Shown one piece after another: positions 48,301 to 62,200 of a DNA stretch of 64,000 nucleotides (positions within the stretch are counted from its first letter, which is position 1; each line of letters begins with the position of its first letter). Below the pieces are notes generated by a model. It was not told the DNA's origin, did not search any database, and saw nothing but the letters and a program-made list of their open reading frames with translations. The stretch spans positions 3,720,001 to 3,784,000 of the forward strand of contig NC_035794.1 in assembly GCF_001653235.2 (NCBI RefSeq). The letters run 5' to 3'. Position numbers and translations under genes: made by a program. This stretch comes from Pochonia chlamydosporia 170. Its lineage: Eukaryota > Ascomycota > Sordariomycetes > Hypocreales > Clavicipitaceae.

Positions 48301-50670
48301 GGTGGTGGTGGTGGTGGTGATGTTGAGGGTTGGTGGTGATGGTGGTGAGAGTGGTGGTGGTTGAGGTGTAAGCTGCGTAACGTATAAAAAATGAATAATG
48401 AAATGAAATAGATACAGATGTATATTACACGACAGTATTGGGCTGATGATTTATTTATGCTCCTGTTTACGTGTTTACGGAGTTTAAATGTATCAGCTTG
48501 CAACGCCCCACGCAGCTGAACTTGAAGGCTCCAAGACCGTTCTGCCCAGCCATCACCATTCCGCGAGCCATGAGTGAAATCTGGCCTCTAAGACCTTGAC
48601 CATCATCGTGGCTTGAGCTAAACGTGGACGCGGAACGACACCGTTTGTGGATCAAAGAAGCTTAGAAGCTTATTCTTCTGTTACGATCGGATGGTGCCGG
48701 ATCTGCATACCGAGTACTTGCTGATGGGACTGATGAGATTGTCTCACCAGAAGTCAAGTTAATTGCATCAAGTCTGGTCACGCAATACATGCCTAGGTAG
48801 TTAGTCATCTTGTGGTACCAAATCCTCCGTGAAAGAGCCAAGTAAGTCGGCGGCTTGATACCGTCTTCTCGTCAACGCCTCCCCATTCAGGTTAGCGAAA
48901 CGGTTCATTGTTCGGTGATTCCGTGTCCGCCCATGGATCCGCCTCGTGGCCACAGAGCCGATCATCCGACGAATCATGGCTTTGCTGGTCTTTTGTGTTG
49001 AGGCGTTTATGCGGAAACCTTGATTTAAGGCTGCTGCCAAGGCGCGCATGAGGATATTTGTCGTAATTGTATTGACTGCTGTTCGCTGGCGCATCGGGAT
49101 TGTTTCTATTGAATTGAAGTTTCAACAGATATCGGTATCGGGTTGTGTATGTTTCACATGAATGAATAGGACGATGATGTATTGGTTCAATCACAAATGT
49201 ATGGGCTGCATGGGCGATGTCTTCGCGGGCCGGCATATGAGGCTCATACGCAACGCAGCATCACATCTTATCAATCAGTTTGATCAAGACCACATAGTCC
49301 TGAAGAGAAACTGTACTGTAATGGTTGATGCTCGACTGTGTTAGTTATATTGAGGACGACCGGCAGGGGCTATGATACCTGCATGTACATGGCTGCTCTC
49401 AGTGCAGCTCACCACGCTCATGAATCACCTCAATGACCTCAACTTCTGACCGCCTCTACATAAGTATGCGCCCTCCAATCCAACATCAGGCTAGTCCAAC
49501 AAATACAATCGTCGCCAGTTGGAACTTGGAACCTACGCTGCGCCTCCCAAGATCTCGACCATGCCCACAAATCCCCTGTGTGTCTCATATGCTTGGGGAA
49601 ACTCATTTTCGTACGGGTTGTTATGTAAGAAGCACTTTGACAGCGTCGCCTCTTAAAACAAGACTTCAGATAAAGACGCGCATCGGATCAATGGACGTCT
49701 ATGCTCATTTAAAGAGCCTCTAGGATGAAACGAGCATGATTCCAACAAACTCCTACATCAGCTACATCAATAAGGCGATGAATGAACGCCCCGGAATCGG
49801 TACACATCGCACCAAGGAGGAGATCATCCGAATAACATTGAGAACTAGCTGCAATGTGCGCATGTCAACTAATTGGACGACAAGCACAACCCCGCCGATA
49901 GGGACAGATAGAATTGCCAAACTACCCTTAAGGAATGGGTGGGCGTAGAAGCTGTAAAATGAAGCAGACGGCAAAGTGTCCGTAAAATGGCAAGTGAAAC
50001 GCTACGGTGTGATGACTGCTTTCGTTGACGGCGTACAGTCTTGAAGCAGAGAAGGCGGCCAAGACGGATTCCACGCCCGGCAATTTAGGCCGCCGCCATT
50101 TACATCAAGGTGATGAGAGAGCACCCGGTCCATGTTGCATATACTCTATGCCAAGTACGGCTGCGTGGCTAGGACCTGCAGAGCACTCCAGAAGGGCATG
50201 AGGTCCTCAACATCCTGCTCATGAATCTCAAGGTATTTCAAGAGTATGTCAAACCCCTTGGCGGTGAAAACAGGGAGAAATACGCTACCGCCAAACTCCC
50301 ATATATAGCGTCAGAAACTGGGGCCTGGGCGTCCCTCTTCCAAGACAGTGGCTTTGATGAGCATGAATTGTCCAAGAAGCCGTTCTACTAACTATCCTCT
50401 GTATGTTGGCAGAGTTCCCCTGGCAGAAACTCGGCCAAGTAATGAGGCAACTTCCGGGACCGGCGTATGTGGTGGTATGATGCGAAGTAGTACCTTGGGA
50501 GTGTTGATGTGGAGCTTGTGCGATTGTGTATAATGCGTAACTAAATGTAGATATATACTTGCTCAGCAGCTTCTTACCATTGTGATTGAGCATATCCAAC
50601 TTATGTACTATACATGCCTTGTAACCAAATCTAGCTCACAGTTGCTACAACGTCAATGTCAAAGATAACG
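48301..50670. other. Intergenic with decayed coding traces
   Basis: Begins with a GGT-rich simple repeat (48300-48362) next to the MDR start. Minus frames at 48801-49236 and frames on both strands around 49433-49974 look vaguely protein-like but have no consistent start, splicing or motif. The clearest coding trace is the plus-strand remnant at 49981-50391, listed separately. A CCTAGG core is at 48792. Confidence 0.5.
49981..50391 (+). pseudogene. Remnant of an unidentified gene, C-terminal part best preserved
   Basis: A frame from 50173 to the TAA at 50389-50391 encodes 72 residues with a convincing protein character (EYVKPLGGENREKYATAK, then ETGAWASLFQDSGFDEHEL, ending KKPFY). The same frame continues upstream through a TAG at 50170-50172 into AAAIYIKVMREHPVHVAYTL from 50089, behind another TAG. 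Other protein-like pieces lie in shifted frames at about 49986-50042 (KRYGVMTAFVDGVQ) and 50037-50085 (LEAEKAAKTDSTPGN). Introns could account for some shifts, but the TAG at 50170 would need an 18-bp intron. I read it as a decaying gene. The family is not recognised. Confidence 0.45.
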
Positions 50671-52449
50671 TCAACTCCCCATCTGCACCCTCCCCAACAC
50701 CTCCTCCAACCTCTCCTCCTCCACCTTGTCGTCATTCCCAAATATCAACGCATACAATGTCCTCGCATCCATCAACAAGTCCAACTTATACGACATCTGC
50801 ACGTTCCCATCGTCAAAGTACTCATCCGCCAACACATCCCTCACCGTAATCGCCGTCCCACACACATGCATCCTCACATTATTCGAGTGCTCCTCCTCCG
50901 CCGGCCGCACCACCACCCGCTTCATGGGAAACCCGTCGATCCTGCACACAAAGTCCCCCTGCAGGGCGTCCGGCGCCACAAACGCCAATTTGTACGGCGT
51001 CTGGTCCCACGGCGTAGACGAGATCTTGAGCATCGCCAGCCGCGGTTCATCGGGCGTAGATGTGCGGTGGTTCCATGATCCTTCTAGCCCGGGAGGGAGG
51101 TGGCGCTCCTTGTGCATGAACGACCAGTAGGGGCCGTAGATTTCGGGCCCGTGGAAGACGACTTTGTGGTTTTGGAAGTTTGTGCGGTTGACTAGTTTTC
51201 CGTCGGGGGCGTCAAAGATGCGACGCATGAGATTGTCGTTTTCCATGTGTGCGCTGTCGAGGTTGCCCCGGTACATGCGCTGGAGCTCTTCTTCCCACGC
51301 GTCGGTGAGTTCTAGCGAGGAGAGGAGCTCGCTTGCTGATGGGCCGAGGGATACAATCACACCGTAGACCTCGGCGAAGAAGGAGAGTGCTGAGAGGGCG
51401 ACTTCGTCGGTTGCTTGTTTGTTGTGGGAGTCGTAGAAGGATTCGTCGCCGGGCGCGTGGTGTAGTTGCACAACTCCGGATACAGATCCTAGCTCTTCAC
51501 CGCCGAGGAGGTCGCGCACAAGACTGCAGAATTGGACGCGTTCGGCGCAATCATCGGGGAGAAGGTCGTGTCGACTCATGAAGTGGATGGTGTCGGTCCA
51601 TACTTCAAGCAGCGTCTTGTTGTAGTCCATGGGGAAGCCTCGTCCGTCTGTGGACAGACCGACCAGGCCGTAGATTTTGTCCCTGGGGTCCTTGGACAGG
51701 GCTGTGGCGTGGTTGGTGAGAAGTTGTCTCAGCGAACAACTTCCGTCGTATTTGTCCTTGCGTAGTCTATCTAGCTTTAGGGGTCCAGCCTCGTCTGCCA
51801 CGTCGTCGTGCTTGCGGATCCATGAGATGAACCTGTCCCATTCGGCGGGCTCTTGTCCAAAGCAGAGGTGAATCTTGCGCGCTTTCCCGATTTCCTGCAA
51901 GATCCACACTCTGTCCCAGTACCCGTCAGAGATGATTTTGTCTTTGATATCTGCGTTTGGTTCCGGGTCTGACTTGGAGTTGGGGCCTAGATTGATGGGT
52001 AGGTTGATGTATCTGCCGCCGAGCCATACCAGCGTGGAGGTCGCACGCGCGTAGATGTGCGGCATGATGCGCAACTGGCTACTACGCTCGGGAATGTCCG
52101 TTTGGTTGATACATATGGCGTCTATCCAGATGGCGTCTTGGCGGGCATGTGCTCGGAAGTAGTGCAGCGCTTCGAAGAGGTTGGCTGTTACGCGAAAGCG
52201 CACTCCGTCGACGATGATGGTCTCCTTGGTTGACTCGTCGCCCCAGCGGTATGAGAGGGTTTCGTACCGCGGCCGCTGGGCAAAGGTTGTGGTTTGCAAA
52301 CGGCATGTCAGGAGGCCTTCTGGGTTTAAGTCTGGGTCAATGGTGACGAGACGGATGCCGTCGGCGGTGGTGTCGAGTTGGCGACTGAGGTATGGTTCGG
52401 GGATGGGCGGAGGGGCTGGGGTTGGTTTTATGCGTGATGATGAGAACAT
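50671..52449 (-). CDS. HET-domain (heterokaryon incompatibility) protein
   Basis: HET-domain proteins trigger or modulate cell death after non-self recognition in filamentous ascomycetes; most paralogues are uncharacterised. Single exon, 592 residues. HET core: YETLSYRWG at 62-70, WIDAICINQTDIPER at 108-122, then RIMPHIYARATSTLVWLGG to 145. The rest (about 150-592) is an all-alpha/mixed region of the kind commonly following HET in this family, with a WVLQEIGKAR-like motif. The frame is open upstream to 52722, and another ATG exists at 52662, but that extension is Cys-rich and low quality, so 52449 is preferred. No NACHT, ankyrin or WD40 partner domain is seen. The coding strand shifts from C-rich to G-rich. 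Confidence 0.92.
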   Translation of the reverse strand: MFSSSRIKPTPAPPPIPEPYLSRQLDTTADGIRLVTIDPDLNPEGLLTCRLQTTTFAQRPRYETLSYRWGDESTKETIIVDGVRFRVTANLFEALHYFRAHARQDAIWIDAICINQTDIPERSSQLRIMPHIYARATSTLVWLGGRYINLPINLGPNSKSDPEPNADIKDKIISDGYWDRVWILQEIGKARKIHLCFGQEPAEWDRFISWIRKHDDVADEAGPLKLDRLRKDKYDGSCSLRQLLTNHATALSKDPRDKIYGLVGLSTDGRGFPMDYNKTLLEVWTDTIHFMSRHDLLPDDCAERVQFCSLVRDLLGGEELGSVSGVVQLHHAPGDESFYDSHNKQATDEVALSALSFFAEVYGVIVSLGPSASELLSSLELTDAWEEELQRMYRGNLDSAHMENDNLMRRIFDAPDGKLVNRTNFQNHKVVFHGPEIYGPYWSFMHKERHLPPGLEGSWNHRTSTPDEPRLAMLKISSTPWDQTPYKLAFVAPDALQGDFVCRIDGFPMKRVVVRPAEEEHSNNVRMHVCGTAITVRDVLADEYFDDGNVQMSYKLDLLMDARTLYALIFGNDDKVEEERLEEVLGRVQMGS

Positions 52450-52930
52450 GGCCGACGTATGCTTATGAACTATTGTTCGTCGGTGAGGCTTGGCGGGATC
52501 AATTGGATGGGAGTTGTCAATTGACGTTGAGGAGGTGAGGATGTAGGAAAAGTGGTGAGATTGAAGTTGAAGTTGCGACGTCGAATCTGGGGAACGTTGG
52601 ACGTCACACGAATGGGGCTGATCCAGGCACAGGCACAGACAGGCACAGGGTCCAGTTCGCATATTCAGCCTCAAACCCACCACGGCTTGCGTCACACAGA
52701 CCGTGGTACAACATTGACTCAAATACTATTTCAGTGTCATAAAGTCTTGTTGCAATTATCTTTGCAACATGTGTGGGAGCAAAGCAGCCCAAGACTTCAG
52801 GTCTGACAGATACATTCACGCCTGCCCAACGCGATAACAGTTACATATTTCATTGAACAATGGCATCAACTCATTGCTAATTGCGACTGACCCGACAGTT
52901 TCTCAAAGATCAATCTACCCTTTCCCCCAA
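52450..52930. other. Spacer between HET gene and permease
   Basis: 481 bp: promoter of the HET gene on the left and the permease 3' UTR on the right, both minus strand. No motif stands out. Confidence 0.6.
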
Positions 52931-54929
52931 TTAAGCAATCATACTACCCTCAGATTGCTCCTTGTGGCTCGTCTCTACAGCCACCTTATTACTATCTGGC
53001 GTGGGAATACGCTCCTGTGCTCCTACAATCATATCAAATTGCTACCATAGTTAGTATATCTCATCAATTGACCCTTTCAAACTTGACCACAACAAAACTT
53101 ACAGGTCCATTAAATGTCTTGCCGTATATTATCCAGTACAGGCCGATCAAAACCGCCAAAATGCCCAACACAACCACCACATAATCTAAAAGAGTCAGTT
53201 TCCCATCTTCTCACAACCAGAAAAGCACTCACTCATAGTATTAGACGTAACGGGTATACTCGTCGGAAAGCAAAAGAACTGCAAAAGTTAGCACCATCCA
53301 CACACATCAGCCAAAGTAAAAACTCACCACCGACGTAACAACAAGATACAAAACAGCCACCCCATTCACAAAATACCCCAACCGCGGTCCCATCTGAAAC
53401 GGCGTCCTGCTCGTCCTATGCGCGACAAGCACCCCCCTCCCCCTCACGAGCAGCACCACAATCGGCACAGCATACGAAATGTCCAGCAGGATAGTGCAAG
53501 ACGCGACGTAGGCGCTAAACGCTACCGTCGGCCCCAAGTACAACAGCCCGAAGCACACGTTGAAGACGTAGCAGAAGAGGATGGTGCGCATCGGCACATT
53601 CAGCTTGGGCTCGATGTGGGAGAAGAACTTGTGGAAGACGACGCCGCGGTCGCGGGCCATGGCGAAGAGCAGGCGGCTCGCGCTGGTGATGCTGGCGTTG
53701 GAGCCGTTGACGAAGCAGACCGCCAGCATGAGGGAGAGGACGGTTGTGCCGGCGCGGCTGTTGGTTGCGCGGTAGATCATTTCGACGATGGGCATGCCGG
53801 TGGCGGTGCCGAGGATGGCTTCTGGGTCGTTGAAGCAGAAGAGGATGGCGAGGATGAAGATTGTGCCTCTGGAGGGTGTTAGCTTCTGGGATGAGAAGAG
53901 ACGAAAGGAGAGAGGGGAAGAGAGGAGGCAAAGGGCATACGTTACGCCGCCGACCATGATGGCGTAGATGAGGGCTCGCGGACTATCGCGAGATGGGTTG
54001 GGCATCTCCTCCGTCATGTGGAGGACCACGTCAAAGGCGATGAGGGACAAGGCCGACTGGAGGAGGCCGAGGATCCAGGATATGCCGTCGGGCCAACCCG
54101 TTGTGTTTTGGAAGTTGGTGAAGACAAAGTCGGCGTCGGTCTTGTCCGACATGGCGAGGAGGACGATGCTGATGATGATGACGCCAGCGATGGACCAGTA
54201 CACTAACGGTGTAAGTCAAGCTGGAACGAGTTGAGTAGTAATGGGAACTTACGCGCTCCGTCATTCCACCGGCCGAGGATCTTGTTGCCCCAGATATTCA
54301 CGGCAGTGGTGGATGTGAGGATGGCGAGGAAGATGCCGTACGTCCTGGCGGCGGTGATTTCGTATGTGCCACCTGACGCAATTACTGCCGCCGCCGAGAT
54401 GAACTGAGCTACATGGAGTCAGTCAGCATCATGATATTTTGCGTATTCATCAGAACGTACCGCCAAAGTAGCCTTGCACCGTAACAATGACCAGCCATCC
54501 AGCAATGCTGATCCATCCCACGGCAAAACTCTGTCGACATTAGTACACGCAGTGACTTCTTAACAAGGGGACCATCGTACAAGAGGCAGCTTTGTCTTTT
54601 CCGAACTCAGCGCAAACACGAAATGATACTGCCCCCCTGCAGTCGGCCAAATGGCGCTCATCTCGCCCAAGCTAGCCGCCACGCAGAGACAGCACAGGAC
54701 GCAAAAGATGAATCCGTACAAAAACGCAACAGATCCGCCGGACGGCAGAATCAGCCCTATAGAGCCAGCAAGTGCAATCCATGTACTACCAGAATATTAG
54801 CAGTGTAAAACACGAAGAGGGAGCAACGTACTTGAGGATGGCAAAGGCCATGGCGAGCGTCGACAACGTCGACAGTCTTTGCTGCAGAGTGCCATGGCTC
54901 GCAGTCGGTGTTATCTCTGAACCACCCAT
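52931..54929 (-). CDS. APC-superfamily amine/amino-acid permease (choline/GABA type)
   Basis: Proton-coupled importer of amino acids, GABA, choline or related amines at the plasma membrane. Nine exons (minus): 54929-54832, 54785-54581, 54530-54461, 54408-54253, 54202-53941, 53868-53328, 53278-53233, 53185-53103, 53041-52931; 523 residues, all junctions in frame. About twelve hydrophobic segments. TM1 carries NTWIALAGSIGLILPSGG and is followed by SLGEMSAIWPTAGGQYHFV, the APC signature that fits the Uga4/Hnm1-like (ACT) branch. HMTEEMPNPSRDSPRAL is the conserved cytosolic loop after TM6. The last acceptor was placed at 53042 because it alone gives a hydrophilic C-terminal tail. The gene diverges from a monoamine oxidase, so an amine substrate is plausible. 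Substrate is inferred. Confidence 0.92.
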
Positions 54930-55878
54930 CGTGCTAGTTTAATGTGCAGTATGACGATGGAGTCGAAGGCAGGTGATGGGGTTTCATGGGCACGATGCCC
55001 GAGTTATATCTTCATGGGCGAGATAAGTGGCTGCGAGAATGAACAGGATGAAGAGCGCATTCCGACATTCGCGACCAGGGATGGCGTTTTGCCCATCCCC
55101 AGCCCGTTATCACAGCCCAACTGCCGCTGACAGTGCGGTTTACACGAGATTAGAGTCTGAGACACGGCACGGGTGAGCTGGCCGGGATGAGATGGGACAG
55201 TGTAAATGGCGTCACTGTCGATATTGAATACCGTGTGGAGAGTCGTTACCCCAGACTTTGGGACGGTCCGAAAGAGGAAATTCTGTGAGAAAAGGAGATA
55301 GTATCGTTTTGGATGGTGGTGGATGAGTGAATGCGGGGTAGTTGTGAATCCGAATAGTCTCAGGATGAACTTGGTGTTAATCTGGGGTAAATGGGGTTGC
55401 TGTTCGCCTTGATTGTGGAAACTATTGGATTTGACGGACATGGAGTCATGGCTATCTGATCGGTATCGCGTGGTGATCAAACAGGTGGGGATGACGATAA
55501 AAGCTATCAATGATATTGGAGAACCTAACGGCTTGAATTGTTCCAAAACAGGCAATTTCTCGAGAATTCGACCCAAATTCACCACACTACTCCCGCCAAG
55601 CCACGTACGTTGGTCCGGGGAAAGCTCCAGCTTCAAAGGGCCGTCAATCGCCTCTCAGAAAGGCTAATTCTCGAGAAATTACCCATTACGAAAAAGACCT
55701 ATCTTCGTTTTTGACTTCAATTATCGACGGCAGCTTCGCCGACTTTCGGGGCCGAGCTTCCATCAACCCCGCTGTGTATTCGGAACGACAAGTTTACCGA
55801 GAATGTGGGAATAAATATTTTGTCTACACGGGTGACTTCACTCTCGCTCCTCATTTTTTCTCTAGTTGTGTTGCGAAT
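54930..55878. promoter_or_regulatory. Divergent permease/monoamine-oxidase promoter with eight GATA-factor sites
   Basis: The 949 bp between the two ATGs contain HGATAR sequences at 55021, 55107 (complement), 55296, 55452 (complement), 55495, 55504 (complement), 55699 (complement) and 55721 (complement). Random sequence of this length would be expected to hold about three. In filamentous fungi, paired HGATAR sites are targets of AreA/Nit2-type nitrogen regulators. Confidence 0.6.
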
Positions 55879-57550
<1,672 letters not shown>

Positions 57551-57674
57551 TTGCGTTTTCATCCACATTGATTCAGGCATACCGTGATCAAGAGTAAGAA
57601 TTGGCATTAAACTTGAAAATTAGGCTATACACACTAGGCTGTAAGCATGTTCATACTTCGTAAATAACAGACCA

Positions 57675-59287
57675 TTACATGATCAAAATCTGCCGCTCGT
57701 GCGTCACAATCTCTGTCCAATTTGTCGAGTCTTGTTTCGACCATATGTAGTCCAAGGTCTGCAGGGCAAGCGGAATGCTACCAAACCCTGTGCACTCAAA
57801 GAGTCCCTTTAAACGATTGTAGAAAAAGTCGCGGTGCTCCGGCAGAATACTCTCGGCCGACGCCACAAAGTACGCCCATACAAGCGCGTGGCGACCTTCA
57901 ACATTTGGGTCCATGTCAATGACAGTCTGGCGAAGCTTCTCAACTGCTTCAATGGACGATTCGCGTGTGGCCTCGTGTGAAGCACGACTTCTGTAAATGT
58001 AGCATGCCTGTCGAATGATATCCTTCATAATCATGACGTTTGCATAGGGTTCTGGATCCATTGCAAGCGAAGGGTGAGATGTCATGAAGTCCAGATAATG
58101 GTCGGGTGATACGGTCAGTGTTTCGACGCCCTTGCTCTGGCTTGATAAGGGAAACCCGAAAAGTTGGAACCTGTAGACGGGATAAATGAATAAGGGGGTC
58201 CCAGATGAAAGGCTGGGATGTTTGCTTGGCGGGAAGGAATGTCTTACATTTTGGTCTGTTCCAGTATGAACGCTTTTGTCGCCTCAGAGAGGGTTGGCTC
58301 CTTGACGGCTAACTGCGCTAGGCGTGAGAGTAGCTGAAGTAAATAGACGTAGTTGTTGGAGCCAGTAATTGTGTCGCCAACTAAAAGAACCAGTATGGTC
58401 ACCCAGGTTGACATGCTGAACAGGTTTTGGGGTTCGAGGTTGAGGGACTGGTGCCGTAACCGTGACAAGATGAGTTCTTGCCCCTTCTCAGCTGCCATGT
58501 GCATAGAGGGCACTTTTTGGGACAAATGAAATGCAGCAATGACGGATACCGCTTGTCCGACCAGGTCATCCTGCACTGCCATGGGCAGCACTATTTGGCG
58601 GTAGCCGTTTCCATTGAAGTCGAGGACTACCATTTTAGAGGCAATGAAGTTTGAGACTGTCGGGTAGTGGTTAGCGATAGGTGTTGCCGGGCATTATCAG
58701 TTATTGGGTGGATGGAGTTAGTTACAATGATCAAAGAGCATCCTGGACTTTGGAGGCACTATTTCCATGGCCGCATGGGGCGACGAGAAGGACACAACCC
58801 CCCTCTGACTCTGAGGTGGTTTGCCTTGCCTGTCCCTGACCAACTCTGGCCCTCTCCGACGAGATGCCAACACTAAGCTCGTTGAGCTTGATGGTTCGGG
58901 GTAAGACGCAGCCGTTTCTTGGGCAGGTGTTGTGGAAAATGTTCCATCTTGCCCGTTTTCCACGTTTACAAACTGGAAGCGTTTCGTCGGTTTTGACGAT
59001 GTACTGGCACCAGTACCACCGGCCAGTATGGTAGAGGCTGAATTCGCAGCCTGCTTTCTTTTCATGTGCTTACTGAAGCGACACTCAATTCCCTGGCCAG
59101 AACATTTAATACCCTTCTTCTGACATTTGAAGCATTCAGGTTCCGTCTTGTCGCAGCGGACGCGCCGCATACGACACTCGTAGCAACCTTGGTAGAATGG
59201 TCAGCACTGCAGAGTCCCAAAGCTGTCTCGTCTCAGAAGCACGGTTGCACCAGAGCACCTACCATCGTTCCTCTTGGCCAACGACAT
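57675..59287 (-). CDS. Zn2Cys6 transcription factor with fungal TF_2-type regulatory region
   Basis: Likely pathway regulator. Exons (minus) 59287-59263, 59187-58726, 58656-58248 and 58170-57675 (introns 75, 69 and 77 bp) give 463 residues. The zinc cluster is C10, C13, C20, C27, C30, C37 (CX2CX6CX6CX2CX6C), with the first intron just before C10. A Lys/Arg stretch (KHMKRK) and a Ser/Thr-rich linker follow. From LFDHFSNFIASKM onward the protein resembles the fungal_trans_2 (TF_2) domain, with repeated helix pairs and SHPSLAM near the C-terminal third. Its end is only 124 bp from the end of the convergent monoamine oxidase gene. Control of the neighbouring permease and oxidase is plausible but inferred from position alone. 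Confidence 0.9.
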
Positions 59288-62200
59288 GTCTTGTTCAACG
59301 CAGTCGTGAGTTGGTACCTGCGAGTGCCGCCCACCTGACGACAGACATGGTCGGCGTCCACGATAAGCGCAAGCAGCCAAAAGTGCTTGGAGAAAAGTCG
59401 TGCGCTGGTGTCACGAAATGAATCCGTCGGGTCCGGTAGATAGATGGATTGAAGCTCAAATCTGTCCGTCTGAATCTGGGGGAAAGAAGCTTCTGGCGCA
59501 GCAGATCAGGTGACATGGCTGAAGGCGTCACGTCCGTCTGGCGTGATGACTGGTGGATGCCCTGCCAATGTCTCATTTGCGAGCTGTTGCTTGACCATAC
59601 TTGGTGGCTCAAGGAGAGGCGAAGCAGATCAGTCCAAATTACATATCGAATCAATCGACGTGGGACGGGTAAACGGCTTGACTGCCTTGGTACTTACATT
59701 TGCACTCCATGTCCATGAAGTATCAGGGAGAAAAATGCCACAGCCAGCAGCTGATGTGGGCTGTTTGGGTGGTTTGGGCAGGTGCGCCACTGCATTGCTC
59801 CTTCTCTCACCGTCGGCCTGTACTTGCCTTACCCTAGACCTGTACCTTGTCCATTTGTCGTGCTACAAGTTGAGCAGAATAAAGGGAGTCTCTGGTACAT
59901 TGTGGCTCTCAGCAAGAAATAAAGGGAAGCATAAGAAAACGAATTACACATAAGTAGATAGAGACTCGGAGAGAAGGAAGACAGAGGGGAGGAGACGGTG
60001 GGTGAGAATGAATGAACCTCGATGATTCCCAACCATACATTTGCTTCACGAGATTCAGAACTAGGACTCCTTTAAATCTCAAAAGCAACCCAAGTAAATG
60101 GGAATGCTATGTGGCATGCATCCATTACCCTCATGACTTACTACTACGACCTTAAAACCTGTCTATTTTTTTTTGACTCTACTCTTTTTTGTTTGGTGCA
60201 GCCCTCGTCCGCTGCCGACCTGACACTTTTTACTTCACCACCACAGCAATCGCATAGCAGCATGAGCTACAGGTATAACTACCTGGTATATGAACAAATT
60301 TACTTCACTGGCTTGAGTTGCCTTGATAACAATTCCTCTTCTGCCTGCAACCTCGTAGAATCATGCTGAAGATTGGTATGACAGAAGATGACTACTTGTT
60401 ACTTTGTCTATTTCATGGCATTAACACCGCAAATTACATAGAGACAACCCCTCCAGTTGTTTGATCACAACATCGACAGCATTAGATTGGAACACGAAAG
60501 ACCAGTATCGTCTAACCCTGCAACAGGACTCTGTACGCTCCCCTTCAAAGATGTGTTGATTGCACCTGCACCGAACCGGTCATAAAGTCTAACATCGTAT
60601 CATGAGGCACATAATAGGTAGCCGGTACTTTCGACGTTAGCATTGTAATAACAAGAGACTGGACGGATAAGCGGGAAACAGAAAACAATGCGAATCCTTG
60701 TCTCCTTTCCCACCAAATCTAACAATTACGGCTCGAAGCCAAAACGGATATGTCTGCTCCGAGTGTGCATTAACATATTTCTATAAGCCCTAGCAAATAA
60801 ATTGATTTGCGATACTTTTTACCGGGACGGATGCTTCTGGACCCTTCAACGTAGTATTCCGAGAACATGCATGCTCGGCTTGCTTGTTCTTGGCACCAAG
60901 CCGTGATGACTTGCTTTTTCCAGGCACAGGACCCCTTTCTTCTTCAGCGCACAGATCGTGCACCATCTCCGCACGCTGTGCGACATCGTAATTTGCGAAA
61001 GACATGTCCGTACCTTGGCAAAGCAGGGCGGACGGCATCTTGCTTTTGCCAGCTAACTACGGAGTACGGAGTACGGTGAAGCGTGGACATGGCCGCACCA
61101 AACGAAACCCCGGAAATTCCGCAGGAAAACAAATGCACTTTGTACTTGGCGCAATTAAATCTCTCTAGAGATCTTTTTTTGCGTTGCTTAATTACTAACC
61201 TGCGTAATATTTGCCATCATATCCGCACAGTGACAGGATGGTTGTCTTGGAAAGCCACGCCGCCACCTTGCGTTTGACACCGCCATTCGAACCGTTCGCT
61301 GAATAGGAGGCGCACCTGCCTGCTGTAATGTTTTGCATCAACTCTGGGTTTGCCTGGCTCTTACATTTTGCTTTCGAATGGTTCCTCCTGACTCCTGAGA
61401 GTACAGAGCCTGATGCGAACAGGCTCCCTACTACTGACAGGCGTTCCTTGTATGCATTGGAGGTTACACCGCATGGTTCAGGGCCTTAGAAAGAACCTAA
61501 CGGCTCTGTGTTGAATGAAAGGAGCCAGTTGCTCGCCTAATCCGATGTTTTCCGTCCTCTTCATACAAATTCCCGCGCCGGTACTTCACATTGCATGTTT
61601 AGCCAGGGCCAGGATGCTCATTGCCGAACTGCGGTTGAAGTCTAGTTGGCAAGAAGTTCATCTATAAACCTCTGCGCCATATCCAGGTTGGGGAGGGCGG
61701 AGAATGCATCGTATTGTTATTGCAGAGTGCGGAGAGCCCCGTACTAGGACAACGGGTTCTCCTGATGGCTTCTACATTTGCCGACAACCCGAATGTGGCT
61801 TCACCGCCATGATGTCCCCAAGACAGCAGAAATTGGATAACGAGTCTAGAATTCCCTTCGGAGTAATGTATAATGAGGCTGTTTGTGATTCTTTGCTTCG
61901 TGACATTTGAACCGCCGCCGCCACCTGCAGATCATAACAAACAGGTGTAAGTCTTCAGGCACATACTCCTAATGCATGGCTTCAGCCAAACTTGACTCAA
62001 CAAGCAGCCAGGTCACATAAAACCGGTTTTTATAACAATTTTCTGAACTATTGGAGAGTGATGTGCTGATCCGACGGCGATCCTGGCGTTCCAGCCATAC
62101 AGACGGTGAAAGTAGAGCCAATTATCACAGTTACCTGCGGCATTCGTCACGTTGATGACGATCAATGTGTCTTGTCGGTGACTCTCAAAAGTTGAAAACT

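Noticed and set aside
52977..53022. Alternative last exon of the permease from an acceptor at 53023
   Set aside because: It gives a short, poor C terminus; the acceptor at 53042 follows a ctaac branch site and yields a hydrophilic tail.
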